This document shows positions 1-11,383 of a stretch of DNA of 64,000 nucleotides, piece after piece. Source of the DNA: Dimargaris cristalligena (lineage: Eukaryota > Kickxellomycota > Dimargaritomycetes > Dimargaritales > Dimargaritaceae); contig JANBQC010000067.1 of NCBI GenBank assembly GCA_027576995.1, forward strand, positions 1 through 64,000, in the 5' to 3' direction. The position numbers and the translations under genes are program-made. Below the pieces are notes generated by a model that saw only the letters and a list, made by a program, of their open reading frames with translations, did no database searches and was not told the origin of the DNA. Numbering within the stretch: position 1 is the first letter of the stretch; the number at the start of each line of letters is the position of its first letter.

Positions 1-1636
1 TACTGACCAGTAAGTGTGCATCTAGTGCATGGACCTCGCCTACGTCCTACGCTTGCTTTATTCGGTTAGTCTTGTCACCCCCCCTAACACTAGTAGCCCG
101 CTTGGCCGTGTCCAACGCCCCACCTACTGTTAGAAGCCTACCCCCGAGACTCTTGACGGACTGAGAGTGGTTAACTCGGGCGACAATAGAAAAGAAATTC
201 AGCCCATTTCAATCCAGTTTTAAATGACATGCGTATGGTTAAATCAATAGGATATACCCATATTATGTTATACGTTCCGCAGTGGTAATACGGCCACCAT
301 GCGTGGAACCCAAACCCCTGGGTATATGGGTTGTTGTGCTTTTTTTTTTGTCCGCCTAATAATGATTGTTGCATTCGGAAGGGGAATGAGGATGGCTGTA
401 TTATATGGGTGAAATCCAGCTCGGCTGTAAAAAGTTTTAACAGATATGTGTATGGGAAAATCAGTGGGATGTTAATTTTCAACCAGTAGTATTTCCCCCA
501 TCAAATGGATTTTTCGTTATACAGCTTTGTTGAACTACTCCCAGATGAAGGAAATGAAGTTGGAGATAGTTCAGATGATTATTAAGTCAAATGTCCGCAC
601 CATTAAGATTCGATGTCGAACCTTTCGACTATGGAACCTTTTCATTACTTGCCCGCACTAACTGATGCTCGTTTTTACCCGTGATCAGCATTTGGGCTCC
701 AGTAAAGCCAGTAATGCCCAGGGTTGGGTGTATGGGGGGGGGGGGCTCTTATCCCTTTCATAAAGTCAAAATGGAAGGACTGGCCACTTAGGTAGCCCTA
801 ACAGGCGGTAGCGGTTCGGTTAATCCATTCAGTTGCAGCAACGAGTAAAGATTGCGTTATGTCCGGTATGCTTCTAGGAGGGATTATCCCAATCGGAACC
901 TTCGCTACCAATCAATCCCTAGAATGCCATATCGACAATTACAAATACCGATATAGTTAACTGGATGACAGCCCCATCTTATAGATCAAAATATTTGGTT
1001 TTCAATCAAGCCCCCATCACCCGGGCTACTGGTTCGGCCATAGAAGAACGGTAGAACGGTGTCAGAATTATCTGGCGAGTCAAAGGTATACTTCCCTGAA
1101 AATACAGCCCCGCTGATAAAATTTAATTAGCTAATGACCTGTCAAATGCCGTACTTCGTATTTCCGTAACAGTTTTTCCCAAACTGGGCTTTTTTTCTGA
1201 AATGACAAATAAAAGGGCCAATTTTTACATATAGCAGAATGCTAAGCGTGATTATAACAGTGAGTATAGAAAGCAGCAAAGGGCAAGGGTTACGGAAATT
1301 GACAAAAAAACGCATGCCTGCCTGTTTGTCAAACGCAGAAGCTAAAATAATTCGGGTATATATATATATTTATTACAGGTATTGTAAAACTACACCACAG
1401 TGACCATGTTATTCCAGCGGCCGAGTCTAAGAGCGTCTGCTATTAACCCTTTATATGTATATAGAGGGGAGATAATCAAACAGAGTTGATAGCGAGGACC
1501 CTGAAGACAGAATATCCCCAAGGACGACTTGCATGGCTGGAAGTGTGGGAATAAGGGTTGGACCTATTAGGGGTTATCGACCATCCTAACGGACTGCTTC
1601 TTTCCAGCTACGAACTCAGGTTTGTTCGGTTTCCAA
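1..1636. other. AT-rich intergenic region
   Basis: I find no supported gene here. The only structured feature is one copy of the dispersed inverted-repeat element (402-546). Short open frames are present but lack codon structure, family motifs or plausible splice partners. The right end abuts the last small exon of the NBP35 gene, so part of this stretch is its 3' flank. Confidence 0.6.
402..546 (+). mobile_element. MITE copy 1 (146-bp inverted-repeat element)
   Basis: About 145 bp. It starts ATATGGGTGAAATCCAGC and ends GAACTACTCCCA, which is an imperfect reverse complement of the start. It matches the copies near 13.4, 20.6, 25.6 and 57.0 kb along its whole length. The 3' flank reads GA instead of the TA seen in other copies, so its edge is eroded. 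No coding capacity; it is a non-autonomous element. Confidence 0.8.
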
Positions 1637-2125
1637 TTAGGGCAGACGAATTTTGATTTCTGGTGTAAGAAAATATAGTGATAGCATATAATACAAGTAA
1701 TTGGTAAGCATAGACTTGGGTATCTCGCCAATTGGCAGCAGTATTGCCATTGGAGTCAAGGAATTTTATAAGGAAAGTCCTGGGAAATCGCCGAGGCGCT
1801 GGTACATTCCAGTGTGTATATAAACTACTTACTATCCACAATATCTTTGAAGGCCTGGGTGGCCGGGGAATCCGGGTAGAGTTCCATAAAGCTCACCCCG
1901 GAGTCACTTGATTTGCCGATGCGGGGGTCCAGGGGGATTCGGCCAAGGAACGGTACCTTGGTCATTTCGGCCATCCTCTTCCCGCCTCCGGATGTGGGCG
2001 CAAAGATCTGAGACTCGCCCTAGATTGTGTTGATAATGTAGCAATTCGAGGGTTGGTAAATTAGATGGCTTGTAAACTCCAATAAATACATGGTAATAAA
2101 AGCCCAAGAAACTCGGAATATAAAT

Positions 2126-2156
<31 letters not shown>

Positions 2157-3502
2157 CGCCATGGTGGCCCTGGAAAATATAGCCAAGCCGACATGATGAG
2201 GAGCGTATAAATTGTTGTGGTAAATTACCTTGCAGTTGGGGCATACGAACCCGCTCATGTTCTCGACGATACCTAGGATAGGCACATTGACCTTTCGACA
2301 GAAGTTGATTTCTTTACGGACATCCTGGAGGGCGATTTCCTGGGGAGTAGTAACAATGATGGCACCATCAATACCGCTCTCACTTAGATAGGACACAATC
2401 GAGAGATGTTCGTCCGAGGTGCCGGGGGGCGTGTCCACCAACAAATAGTCCAACTGGGACCAGTCCACGTCGCGTAGGAACTGTTTGATCATGCCGTTTT
2501 TCTTGGGACCACGCCAAATAACGGCGGCATCCTTATCTGGAAGCATGAAACCAATGGACATGACGGCCAGATTTTCCTGGACGTAAATGGGCGACCATCC
2601 GGACATACTCTGATGGATTTGCTCCCCTTCCAGTCCCATGATTTTAGGGATGGAAGGTCCGCATACATCGATATCAACGACACCCACCTGCGTGATCCGG
2701 TCCTCGTCAACCTTGAGATGCTCGAGGTGCAGGCCACGTTCCCGGGCTGGTCTGGATGGACCGCCTTCTTCGGTATCGATGGGCTCGCTCTGGGAGGCAT
2801 CGTAGGCAAGGGCGAAGCCTAGGTTAGCGGTGAAGGTACTTTTGCCGACGCCCCCTTTGCCGGAAAGGACGAGGATTTTGTAACGAACACCGGCTAAGCG
2901 TTCAGTAATCCGGGGGATGTCTGAAATAGGCCAGAGCAATGGAATATGACAAAATAAAGCGAGCGATCTTGTTTAAATAGTGACTAAGAAAAGTAGTGAG
3001 CCGGGAAATGCGGCATACTAAAGCGTTTCTCTATTTAGAAAGGGCACTAATATGTTGAGGTAGGGTGGAGGGAAGAGCTTACCTGGGTCAGGGCCGCTAG
3101 GGCCGGTCGCGCATACATTTTGGTTGGGGCACCCCTCGCAGGCATTGGCTTTACCAGCCTGCTCACTGCCCACTCCCTATTGGTGTAGTTAGGACATCAG
3201 CCAATTTAATACGAGCCAGATATTAGTTTACAAGGAAATAATATTAGCAGGAGAATTCACAGGTGGGGTGAGGGTGAGGCTTCAAAGCTACACACATATA
3301 TATGGAGAGAGAAGCTAGAGAAGACGAGGGAAATTCGTGCAAGACGCAGCCCTTAACATAGGATATACCGCGGGATTTGGTAAGGGCAGGAATGTCAACT
3401 GAAAGAAAATGGGGCGACGCCACGTAATAAAGTAGAAAGGCCACTTACCGGACAATGCTCGGGGGCATCTTGAGGAGTATTGGAAGCCACGGTGCTCGAC
3501 AT
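1637..3502 (-). CDS. NBP35: Cytosolic Fe-S cluster assembly ATPase NBP35
   Basis: P-loop scaffold NTPase of the cytosolic iron-sulfur assembly (CIA) machinery; with Cfd1 it builds 4Fe-4S clusters for cytosolic and nuclear proteins. Five exons by my reading: 3449-3502, 3083-3176, 2229-2920, 1833-2019 and 1637-1659, giving 349 aa. Exons 1-2 supply the N-terminal ferredoxin-like motif C17-X13-C31-X2-C34-X5-C40. Exon 3 holds the Walker [11 protein letters not shown] (69-78) and the C-terminal CPNC pair (276-279) that bridges the dimer. All joins use GT-AG signals and keep phase. The last exon adds only KIRLP-type residues: without it the frame stops at a TAG inside the GTAAGTAG donor, and with it the C-terminus matches the family pattern. 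Length is normal for NBP35. Intron 3 contains a long TA repeat. The start is the ATG that gives [10 protein letters not shown] before the Cys motif. Confidence 0.93.
2130..2156. repeat. TA microsatellite in NBP35 intron 3
   Basis: Uninterrupted alternating TA run of about 27 nt within the third intron of NBP35. Similar TA runs recur at about 23009, 28484, 41084, 43329, 46627 and 48209, so they are a general feature of non-coding DNA here. Confidence 0.85.
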
Positions 3503-4013
3503 TTATGTAAAGTAAACCGGGGTGGTGTGGGGTTAACGAACTCGGGAGTCGAAGAAAATAGGGATATACTTTCAGAAGGGTGGTGGTTATGCTGCTATTG
3601 AAGCAGGGCGGGTAAGCAATCGATAGTAAACAAGCAGCAAAATCAAGGGTCTCAGGTAAATAAGATTAGAGAGGGGTATAAGGTTACAAGAAATTCTAAT
3701 GCATAATCAAAAAGGATAAGATTGAGAGCGAAATGAAGGTACAGGGAGAGTTGACAACCGACCCGTACCACCTATTAATGAGGAATAGACAGAGAAGTAC
3801 TTACTATATGAGTATGACACACTAACAGACGACAGACCCTAGCGGCGGCAACCCAAGGGAACACGCAGCATAACTTAAATTAAGAGGCCTTCCTCCCCTA
3901 TGGAATATTGCGCGATTTGTCAGCTGAGATCCGGCTGAACCAACCAGATTACACCACCGGTTGGCTCGAGATCTATATAAGCGAGAAGGCTGCTTATCTG
4001 ATGACACACAAAA
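3503..4013. other. NBP35 upstream region
   Basis: About 500 nt upstream of the NBP35 start on the minus strand. AT-rich, with no family-recognisable coding sequence. It probably holds the NBP35 promoter and 5' leader, but I cannot point to a specific element. Confidence 0.4.
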
Positions 4014-4337
4014 TCAAATAGGATTTTTGGCTTGGAGAAGTTGAGTGAAAGGGGCATTGGGCCTCCCCACCGGCTTATTAGAGAAGACCACCAAACCCCC
4101 TCCCTCCCACACCAAGTATACACAGGCTCCGCACAACAGTTTGCGCAGATGGGGATACCCTTGCCCAGCTAATTCGGGGTTATGCGTTTGCTCTGAGGTC
4201 ACCACGATCCTCGCCCGGTCCATTTGTATAATCGGATACAAACGTATCCCAAAGCCGACGACTAACAACCTCGCATCATTATATTCACCGACGTCATCAG
4301 GATTGCTATTGCTGGCAGTCGCGAGTCTGTAGGCCAT
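4014..4337 (-). CDS. Hypothetical protein, 107 aa
   Basis: An ATG-initiated frame (MAYRLATASN...) of 107 codons lies between two better-supported genes on the same strand. Its composition is protein-like (balanced hydrophobic and charged residues, few runs). I recognise no domain, signal peptide or membrane segment. The opposite strand is also open over most of it, which weakens the case. It could be an uncharacterised small protein, an exon of a longer gene, or chance. Transcript evidence would decide. Confidence 0.22.
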   Translation of the reverse strand: MAYRLATASNSNPDDVGEYNDARLLVVGFGIRLYPIIQMDRARIVVTSEQTHNPELAGQGYPHLRKLLCGACVYLVWEGGGLVVFSNKPVGRPNAPFTQLLQAKNPI

Positions 4338-4493
4338 ACACCCGACTTCTTTCAAATTCTAAACATTCGCTATAAAGGCTATAAAGCACCGGATACAGGG
4401 TTTTAACTTAATAGCCACTGAAAAAATCTTAATTTATTAACAACCCTGTTGTGACCGCGGGGTGTGACATCAGCCTCAACCGGGACCGCCGAA

Positions 4494-5327
4494 TCAGTTT
4501 GGCGGGGATTTGGCTCTGGCATGCTCAATCAGGCCTTCGAGGATGTACATAAATTTGTCGATGGGGTGGGCCCCTGCCAGTGCAAAAGTTTCGTTAAAAA
4601 TAAAAAAGGGGGTCCCAGTCACGCCCATGTCATAGTTTTCGTCGACCATGGCCTTCACCACAGGCTTCAATTCGAGGTCAAAGCCTACCTTCTTCACCTC
4701 CTCGCGGACCAATCCCGCCACCTGGATCATTTCGCTAGCCGTGATCATGTCGCAAATGTCACGCTTCTCAGTGAAGAAATAACGGAAAACAGTCTCGATG
4801 AATTCGTCACCGCGTCCCCATTCAGCTGCCTTGATCAGGATGGCGTGGTGAATCATGGTGGTACCCCCCGGTACATCGAGGGATATGTTGAGGCCCTCTT
4901 CCCGGGCCGCTTGGAATATTTTATCCATGAATTGGTGAGCCTCCAGGCTGCCCATCTGGTTGATAAAACGCTGTTTGGTATCAATCCGGGCCCCGCCTGG
5001 GAGGGTATTGTCTAAGAAGAACGGCCGGTACTTCACCGTGATCTTGATGTCAGGGTGGAAGCTGGTGCATATCCGAATGGCACGCTAACGGTGTATATAA
5101 TTATATATAAGCATGGTGCAAAGGGGGCAAGATAAACTGAAGTGGGGTGAGGTCAAGGCGAGCCAGTGTGTTGTTCCCTTTTAGGAAATCTGGGACAGTC
5201 CCAGACTTGAGGCCATATAAAATAAAAGGGAACATGGGTAGCTTACGTCGAGGCGCCTCTTGCAAATATAAGACCAAGGGCATATGAAATCAAAGACGAA
5301 TTCTACCAGGACTTCAATCGGGGCCAT
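4494..5327 (-). CDS. DsbA/FrnE-like thioredoxin-fold oxidoreductase
   Basis: DsbA-family protein of the FrnE/2-hydroxychromene-2-carboxylate isomerase-like group, a thioredoxin fold with a helical insertion. Two exons, 5247-5327 and 4494-5084, give 223 aa, the usual size. Exon 1 (27 codons) encodes MAPIEVLVEFVFDFICPWSY, with the active-site motif C16-P-W-S19 at the start of helix 1. The second cysteine of a CXXC pair is replaced by Ser, so a glutathione-dependent or monothiol activity is more likely than dithiol oxidation. Exon 2 carries the helical insertion and the cis-Pro region TGTPFF (Pro186). The intron (5085-5246) has GTAAGC and TTAG ends and joins in phase 0 at RRLD/RAIRIC. There is no signal peptide, so it is probably cytosolic. 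The physiological substrate is unknown. Confidence 0.85.
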
Positions 5328-7302
5328 GGTAATGAACACCTTGGTTTGGGCGGCGAGATGTGCCGTAAGTCGGCTGTAGGGTTAGTAATGGAGGTACAAG
5401 GACAAGGCGGGTGGAGTAGTAAGTATAAGACGGGCAAGGGGTATTTAGATAAAGGTGTTATACTATGGGTCGTAATAGAAAAGAGGGTGAGGAGGGGTAA
5501 TCAAAGTGCCTCCTGGGTATAGAAGTGGTATTGAAAAGGCCAAGAAATGGTCGAGGATGAGTAGCGGTCCTATTCAGTCTGGAAGGAGTATAGGCCGCAT
5601 AGAGCCAGAGGGAACAGCGCTATATGCGGTATTAAAATGTCAATCAACCGTCGTCGTTTTGGTTATGGTGGGCCCCCATTCGTCGTTTTTCCTGGTTGCT
5701 GGTGATACTGTCGGCCACAGTGGACATTATATGTCTCTCCCCACTCACGCCCATCCGACGCTTATATACCCATGGTATCCGGTCTGGGCACGTGGTTCAA
5801 TTGGTGTGGTGGTCCCCCCCCCAAAATCCCACCGTCTCCTTCCGCATACACTCTCTCCTCTTCCCCCCCCACCCCGCCTGGTCTTGTCGTCGTTGTATGC
5901 TCTGTTGGAAGTCGCGTCAACGCGGTAGTGGGGGAGAGGGGGGGGGGCTGTTTGACTGGTGGGAAACTCCTCCTCTCCCTTCCTATAGTTTCCACCACCC
6001 ACTTAACAATAACCTCCTCTGAGGGCCCTCGCCTCCCTCCTTTTTCTTCATCTTAATGCACTTATCGGATTGTGGAATACACCTAGTATCTTGTTCATTG
6101 CCTCCATCTAGTCCCCAATACCTCGATTATCCCCCGCCTGCCCTCTCTCCCTTTCTCTCTTTCAACCGCAACAACGGCGTAATATACTATTCCTGTCAGG
6201 CTTCCCGGACTTTCGAGGTAAGAACTCCCCTCCTTATTATATATATAAGCGGCCAACACACCAATACCCAGACCACCACTACTTTATTTGACTTGCGCGA
6301 AAAAGGGAATTGCCTTTGGGTTGTTTACCAAGCTCCATTACTCTTTTCGCACTGGCCCATAGGGGAGAGGGTGGTTGTTATCTGTGCGGCCGTGTTTTCC
6401 GTATTACATACACCCAGCTTGAGTAGGTGGGTTTCTGAGAAAGGCCGTGTCGTGTGGGGGATGTATGGTTATCGAAGATATGGTTTGATTCCCCCTCTTC
6501 CCACCCCCCCGGTCAGTTGGCAAGCCGGCCGTGTAAAATCACACATACCCAGGCGATGATGGCTGGCCACACCCGCGTTGCTATTTATTCTCCCAGTTTC
6601 CTCTGCCTGGCTGCGGGTTGTTGATTAAAGCCGCCACTTGAACTGAACACCATTACCCTTTAGTCTCTTTTTCGAATACACTCCGCCTGCCCAAAATAAG
6701 CACCCGATTCTATTCTACCTATTCTCTAATCCATTAACCTTACCCACTCTTTCTCATCCCTCTATATACAATCTCCCGCCTTTTTTGGTTTTTATTCGTG
6801 GCTGTAGTACCTGTAAACCGTTTCCTGGCCTTCCTTATTCTCCCCTACTTCACCACCGATCCTTCCTCTCTGTGGTCTAATTATTGTAAGTTGACTACCG
6901 CCGTCATGGGGCTCTTTTTTTAATCCCGTGTCAAAGAAGTGCCTTACGACCCAGTACTACCGGGGGGATGTTTCCTTTCCAACCATTTAACTAGGCCACG
7001 GTGCTGGCCTGCTGACCCATGCTGGGTTTAGTAACATTGTAATTCTTTTTCAAACTATAGACACTACCCTTAGTTAGAGACTTGCCCAAATCCCCCCGGC
7101 CTTCCAATGTCTGGGGTTTGCAACCCCCCCCCTAGCATCCCTGTGCCGTACTAACTAACCGCTAACCCTCACGATAACTAACCCACACCACCCTTTGCTG
7201 TTGATTGTGTTGTTCCGACCCACCCATTGGGATTGAATCACACTCCTATCTCGAATGGTCCCGTATACTACCCTATAGTCCGTGTGCCAGTGACAGGTTA
7301 AA
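5328..7302 (+). promoter_or_regulatory. Pyrimidine-rich upstream region / probable long leader of MRN1-like gene
   Basis: No family-recognisable coding sequence. From about 5770 the plus strand becomes markedly C/T-rich up to the MRN1-like ATG. A strong donor-like GAGGTAAGA at 6218 and an acceptor-like Py-tract-CTATAG ending at 7060 could bound a leader intron; this is inference. CTAACC/CTAACCC motifs occur at about 7154-7190. The overlapping plus-strand frames in 5506-6559 look like translated low-complexity leader rather than protein. Confidence 0.45.
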
Positions 7303-9042
7303 ATGAAACGCAGCAACGACTCAGGCTACTACCGCGACAGCAACTCCGGCGGCGGCAACCGCCGGGACTACCCCAAGCGCCCGCGTCACGCACCCCACCC
7401 TAATATGGCCCAGAATCCCATGTACCCGTACGGTATGGGTATGATGGGCATGGATATGAACGCCATGATGGCCGCACCCTATGGTATGCCCATGGGTAAC
7501 CCCCAATTCAATACCCCCATGATGGACCAGAGCCAGGTCGGTGGTCAACATGGCTACGATACCCGCAATCCCCCCACGCGGACCATCTACCTTGGCGGTG
7601 TGCCCGCTGGTACCACTTTCCGCCAGATCCTGGATCAATCCAAGTTCGGCGTAGTGGAGAGCGTGCGTATCTTAGCTGAGAAAAACTGCGCTTTCGTATC
7701 CTTCCTCGACGAATCGACGGCTATTGCCATGATGCAGGCCACTAGCTTCCAGCCCTTCCGTCTTAATAACCAGGACGTTAAGGTCCGGTTCGGTAAGTCC
7801 ATACCTGTCCCTCTCAATATTCTGACCGCCGTGCAGAATGGCGCCTCCCGTAACGTATACCTGGGCAACTTGGACCCGTCCCAGACCGCCGATGAGATCC
7901 GCGAGGCCCTCCGGGAATTCGGCGAAGTGGAGCATTTCAATCTGGTGGAGAGCCGGCATATCGCCTTTGCCCACTTCACCAACATCGCCAGTGCCATCAA
8001 GTGCGTCGATGAACTGCCCCGGGTTCCGGGTTGGTCGGATCGTCGGGTAAGCTTTGGCAAGGATCGCTGCGCTTACAACCCTAAACCCTCTATGGATATG
8101 TCCATGGACCCCTCCGCGATGATGTACCCCAACAACCCCATGGCCGCTGGCTTCATGCCCCATGGCGACCAGGGCTATGATCCCTATGGTATGGCCCAGG
8201 GTGGCTTTGACCCCAGCACCGCCGCCATGATGGCCGGCTACGGGGCTGCCGCCGACCCCTCCCAGACCACGACCAACCGGACCGTATACATCTCCAATAT
8301 CCATCCCGAGGCAACGGTGACTGATTTGTGTAACGCCGTCCGAGGCGGTGCCGTCTACCAAATTCGCTATATCCCCGATAAGCGCATTGCGTTCGTTAGT
8401 TTCCTGGACCCCATGGCCGCCATGGCTTTCCACCAGCTGGCCACTTTCTCGGGGGTTGCGGTCAAGAGCCGCCGGCTGCGGGTAGGTTGGGGTCACCCCT
8501 CGGCCGTTCCTCCGCCAGTGGCCCAGGCAGTCCAGCAGGGTGCCAGCCGTAACATCTACATTGGTAGCCTGGATGAATCCATGACGGCAGAGAAACTCCG
8601 CGCCGACTTTTCCCAATTCGGCGACATCGAACTGGTGAATATCCTTCCCGAGAAGAACTGCGGGTTCGTGAACTTCACTAGTATTCGGAGCGCGATGAAG
8701 GCCCACAGCGGGATCAAGGAAAGTAACCCCGAATACGGTCAGTGCCGCATTAATTTCGGCCGTGATCGTTGCGCACAGCCACCACGCCCGCCCCACCAGC
8801 ACGGGTCAAGATCTCACAATAATAACCACGGCAATAATAACGGCAACAACAGCTCGAACAACGACAGTGGGGGCCGGAATGACACCAGCTCCAACCCCGA
8901 TTACCGTGAAGACGGTCCCACTGGCTCTGGTAACTCGGACTCGGGGGCCAATTCCTACCCGGCCGGAGGGAACGACGACCAGGGTGGCGATGCCTCCGGG
9001 GGTTATTACGTCCAGCCATCGGACTCCTACAGTGGGGTTTAA
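7303..9042 (+). CDS. MRN1: Four-RRM RNA-binding protein, MRN1/Nrd1 family
   Basis: Single-exon 579-aa cytoplasmic RNA-binding protein of the fungal MRN1 (budding yeast) / Nrd1 (fission yeast) family, which binds mRNAs and tunes their stability and localisation (fission yeast Nrd1 restrains sexual differentiation). Four RRMs are visible by their RNP2/RNP1 signatures: about residues 93-165 (RTIYLGGVPAGTT, CAFVSF), 182-255 (NVYLGNLDPSQ, IAFAHF), 325-400 (TVYISNIHPEAT, IAFVSF) and 416-490 (NIYIGSLDESM, CGFVNF). The N-terminus is Met/Gly/Pro-rich and the C-terminal ~85 residues are Asn/Gly/Ser-rich, probably disordered and condensate-prone. The 'GVVES-V-L-EKNCAF' linker in RRM1 is typical of this family. 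The long antisense frame (7672-8802) is a GC-codon shadow. A long pyrimidine-rich leader precedes it. Confidence 0.93.
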   Translation: MKRSNDSGYYRDSNSGGGNRRDYPKRPRHAPHPNMAQNPMYPYGMGMMGMDMNAMMAAPYGMPMGNPQFNTPMMDQSQVGGQHGYDTRNPPTRTIYLGGVPAGTTFRQILDQSKFGVVESVRILAEKNCAFVSFLDESTAIAMMQATSFQPFRLNNQDVKVRFGKSIPVPLNILTAVQNGASRNVYLGNLDPSQTADEIREALREFGEVEHFNLVESRHIAFAHFTNIASAIKCVDELPRVPGWSDRRVSFGKDRCAYNPKPSMDMSMDPSAMMYPNNPMAAGFMPHGDQGYDPYGMAQGGFDPSTAAMMAGYGAAADPSQTTTNRTVYISNIHPEATVTDLCNAVRGGAVYQIRYIPDKRIAFVSFLDPMAAMAFHQLATFSGVAVKSRRLRVGWGHPSAVPPPVAQAVQQGASRNIYIGSLDESMTAEKLRADFSQFGDIELVNILPEKNCGFVNFTSIRSAMKAHSGIKESNPEYGQCRINFGRDRCAQPPRPPHQHGSRSHNNNHGNNNGNNSSNNDSGGRNDTSSNPDYREDGPTGSGNSDSGANSYPAGGNDDQGGDASGGYYVQPSDSYSGV

Positions 9043-10281
9043 AGTGGGGCAGCAGCTGGTTAAATCATCTCCAGCGGGTTTATTGGACCTGTCCTTTTTT
9101 CTATACTCTATGGGGTTATAGCTGGGTGTGACTACTGATAATTCTATTCCAGCGGGGCTACCACCGAGATTGGGGCGAATCGAGGCGGAATTAATGGGGC
9201 GGGACGGGTGCATTTGTATTTTGGATCTTTCCCCTTCGTTTCCCTTTCCCTTTTCGATTACCTCGCCTTCGTTTATATACCCTACTGGTCTTGCCTCTTC
9301 CATTGCCCGCGACTAAAATGGACTTTGGTTACTTCTATTGCAATACTATCAGTATCCATCTTTTTATATCTCCAACCTCTTGTTCTTCGTTCTCTCTATT
9401 CGCAGTTATCTAGTAATATAGTTTGCTTCTCTTCGCTCCCCACCTGAATGAGAATTTGGGGGTATTGGATTTTATTTGGGTTGATTTTTCTATTATTGCA
9501 CCTCTTTAATCGTGAAATTATTCGGTGAGAGTAGGGGGGGGCTCCAGTGTATATTGTTATTATATATTGATTTACGGAAATATTTCACCTTTTATCACCA
9601 AATTCTTGATTGTTGATTCTCAGACATCTTGAATTATCCGTTGGTCAACCCCACCAAAATGAAACCTATTCCCTACCGTACCGTTCAAAAACCTATTTCT
9701 TGGAAACAGTGGCCCTACATGTATCCGAGCTTCTTTAGGGGTATTTGTGAATATATATATGTATATATATATATATATATGGGTCTTTGCTTTAAATTAT
9801 TATACATAAATATTTTTTAAAGTGATTCACGATTCGCCACATTATATCCATGTCTGAAATAATGGAAAAAATTGTAATCATTCCACATAGATACAGAGTC
9901 TAGGGCTGAAGAGATCAAACTCGGTTGGGGAGGGTGATACAGCGATATCTATTAGTAAATCTGAGTGGGTTGGTGAAACTATTATGTGTGTGTGTATGTG
10001 TGCTCAGAACAACCTTAGAACAAGTAAAAATTCACCACCCTATTGCTGGGGGATTGCTTTGGTTCATTCAGTTCCAATATAGTGAGAAGCTCCCTTTCTA
10101 GTAATCTATTCCCGGCCTTTCGTAAGGGTTCAACTAATTCCTTCCTCCGTATTTCTTTTCGGTTTTTTATTTTTATTTTCTCTAGTCTGCCCCAGCCACT
10201 CCCCTCCATTTATTATATTTACCTCCACAACATACCCCACCGTTCGTCTCCTTATACAAAACACACCCCTTCCAACCCCCC
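9043..10281. other. Spacer between MRN1-like gene and RPR2
   Basis: 3' flank of the MRN1-like gene and upstream region of RPR2. T-rich downstream of 9043, with a TA microsatellite at about 9760-9780 and a GT run near 9986. The ~90 nt before the RPR2 ATG are C/T-rich with a TTATATTTA element. I see no gene. Confidence 0.5.
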
Positions 10282-11383
10282 ATGGGCCGTAACAATGGGA
10301 ATCCAAAGAAGGGCGGCAAAGGTAGCTCAGTTCCGAATACCGACGTTTTCCACCGGATGAATTTTCTGCAGGCCGCAGGTATGCTCATGACGGCACTGTC
10401 TACGCAGCCCCGTTCGCTGACCGAAACGGCGCGAGCCCGCTACCCCGCTTTACCCACCCCTCCCTCCGCCGCCGCCGCTACGGACCCGCTCGCCAAAGGA
10501 GAGGGGGAGGGGGAGCCACAGCTACCCGGGGGTGCCGATTCAGAAGCCCAGCAGGATACAAGGGCGGCTAGTTGTTGTAAGCCGGAAGGCGAAAATGAGT
10601 TAAAGGAAACGACTACTGGACCTTCGGCCCCAGCCCCAGCTCCGGCTCCGGCCTCGGTACTGACCCTGCCTTCCACTAGTAATAGTGGTGGCGGTTCAGG
10701 CGTGGAAGGAACGGACTTGACTCCGTTGGCGCGATTTTACGGAAATACCATTCGTCGGATTGGCAAACGCACTGTTGTACGCTGGTAAGTCTGGTGGGGA
10801 AACCTGAATGATACTCATCGAGATATGCCGATGGGGTGGTTTATTATTCATACACTTATTCGGTTGGAAAGCACTTGTGTATTCTATTTATTTGTTTTTA
10901 AGAAAAGGGGTAAAATAACCCTACTGGCATGGCTTTAGAAATCCCACTGACTAAACTTTATATATCTTATGTTGATTTATTTACTCCATTTAGTGGTCCC
11001 AAAGTTAAGCGGCGGATCTGCCGTTGGTGCGATACTATCCTGGTGCCCGGAATCAGCTGTCAGATAAAATTCCAAGGTAAAATTGGCCTATATATAATGG
11101 TGTGTACCCGCCAAGTGGGACCCTATTGACCATCGATCGGCTTAATCCAGCCCCCTTGAGTTAGTAGAGGGACATGCGCTAACCACTCTTATATACTATT
11201 ATAACTATTGTATTAAAATGCATACACCATGTCTTCTGGTTCATAATAATTCTATTTACAGCCAAACCTGAGAAGGCCACGCACATTACATGCGGCTATT
11301 GTACGAAAACCCGGGTCTTGATTTACCGGCCCGACTACGTTTTGTTTAGTGATAGGCCGGAACACGAGACCAGAACTATATAG
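10282..11383 (+). CDS. RPR2: RNase P protein subunit Rpr2/Rpp21
   Basis: Zinc-ribbon subunit of nuclear RNase P, which trims tRNA 5' leaders. Three exons (10282-10784, 10994-11076, 11262-11383) give 235 aa. The N-terminal helical motif VFHRMNFLQAAGML (about 23-36) is the family signature. The zinc ribbon is completed only after splicing: C177-R-W-C180 in exon 2 and C206-G-Y-C209 in exon 3, with VPGISCQIKF between them. Phases agree (2, then 1) and the introns have GTAAGT/TTTAG and GTAAAA/TTACAG ends. The residues between the helix and ribbon form a ~110-aa Ala/Pro/Gly/Glu-rich insert (roughly 45-150), so the protein is longer than the family norm of about 150 aa. The insert looks disordered. 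SNM1 (RNase MRP) is a sister family; the N-terminal motif favours Rpr2/Rpp21. Confidence 0.88.

Noticed and set aside
2061..2228. Continuation of the NBP35 large exon into Tyr/Ile repeats
   Set aside because: This is read-through of intron 3 (a TA microsatellite). A GTAATT donor after CPNCK and the downstream exon restore the family sequence.
7672..8802. 376-codon minus-strand frame inside the MRN1-like gene
   Set aside because: It is exactly antisense to a four-RRM coding region with GC-rich third positions. It has no family motif and a restless Gly/His composition, so it is a shadow.
11140..11210. Minus-strand tRNA-like AGTGGTTAGCGCATG
   Set aside because: The D-loop match is good, but the T-arm reads GGATTAAGCC and the acceptor stem does not pair.
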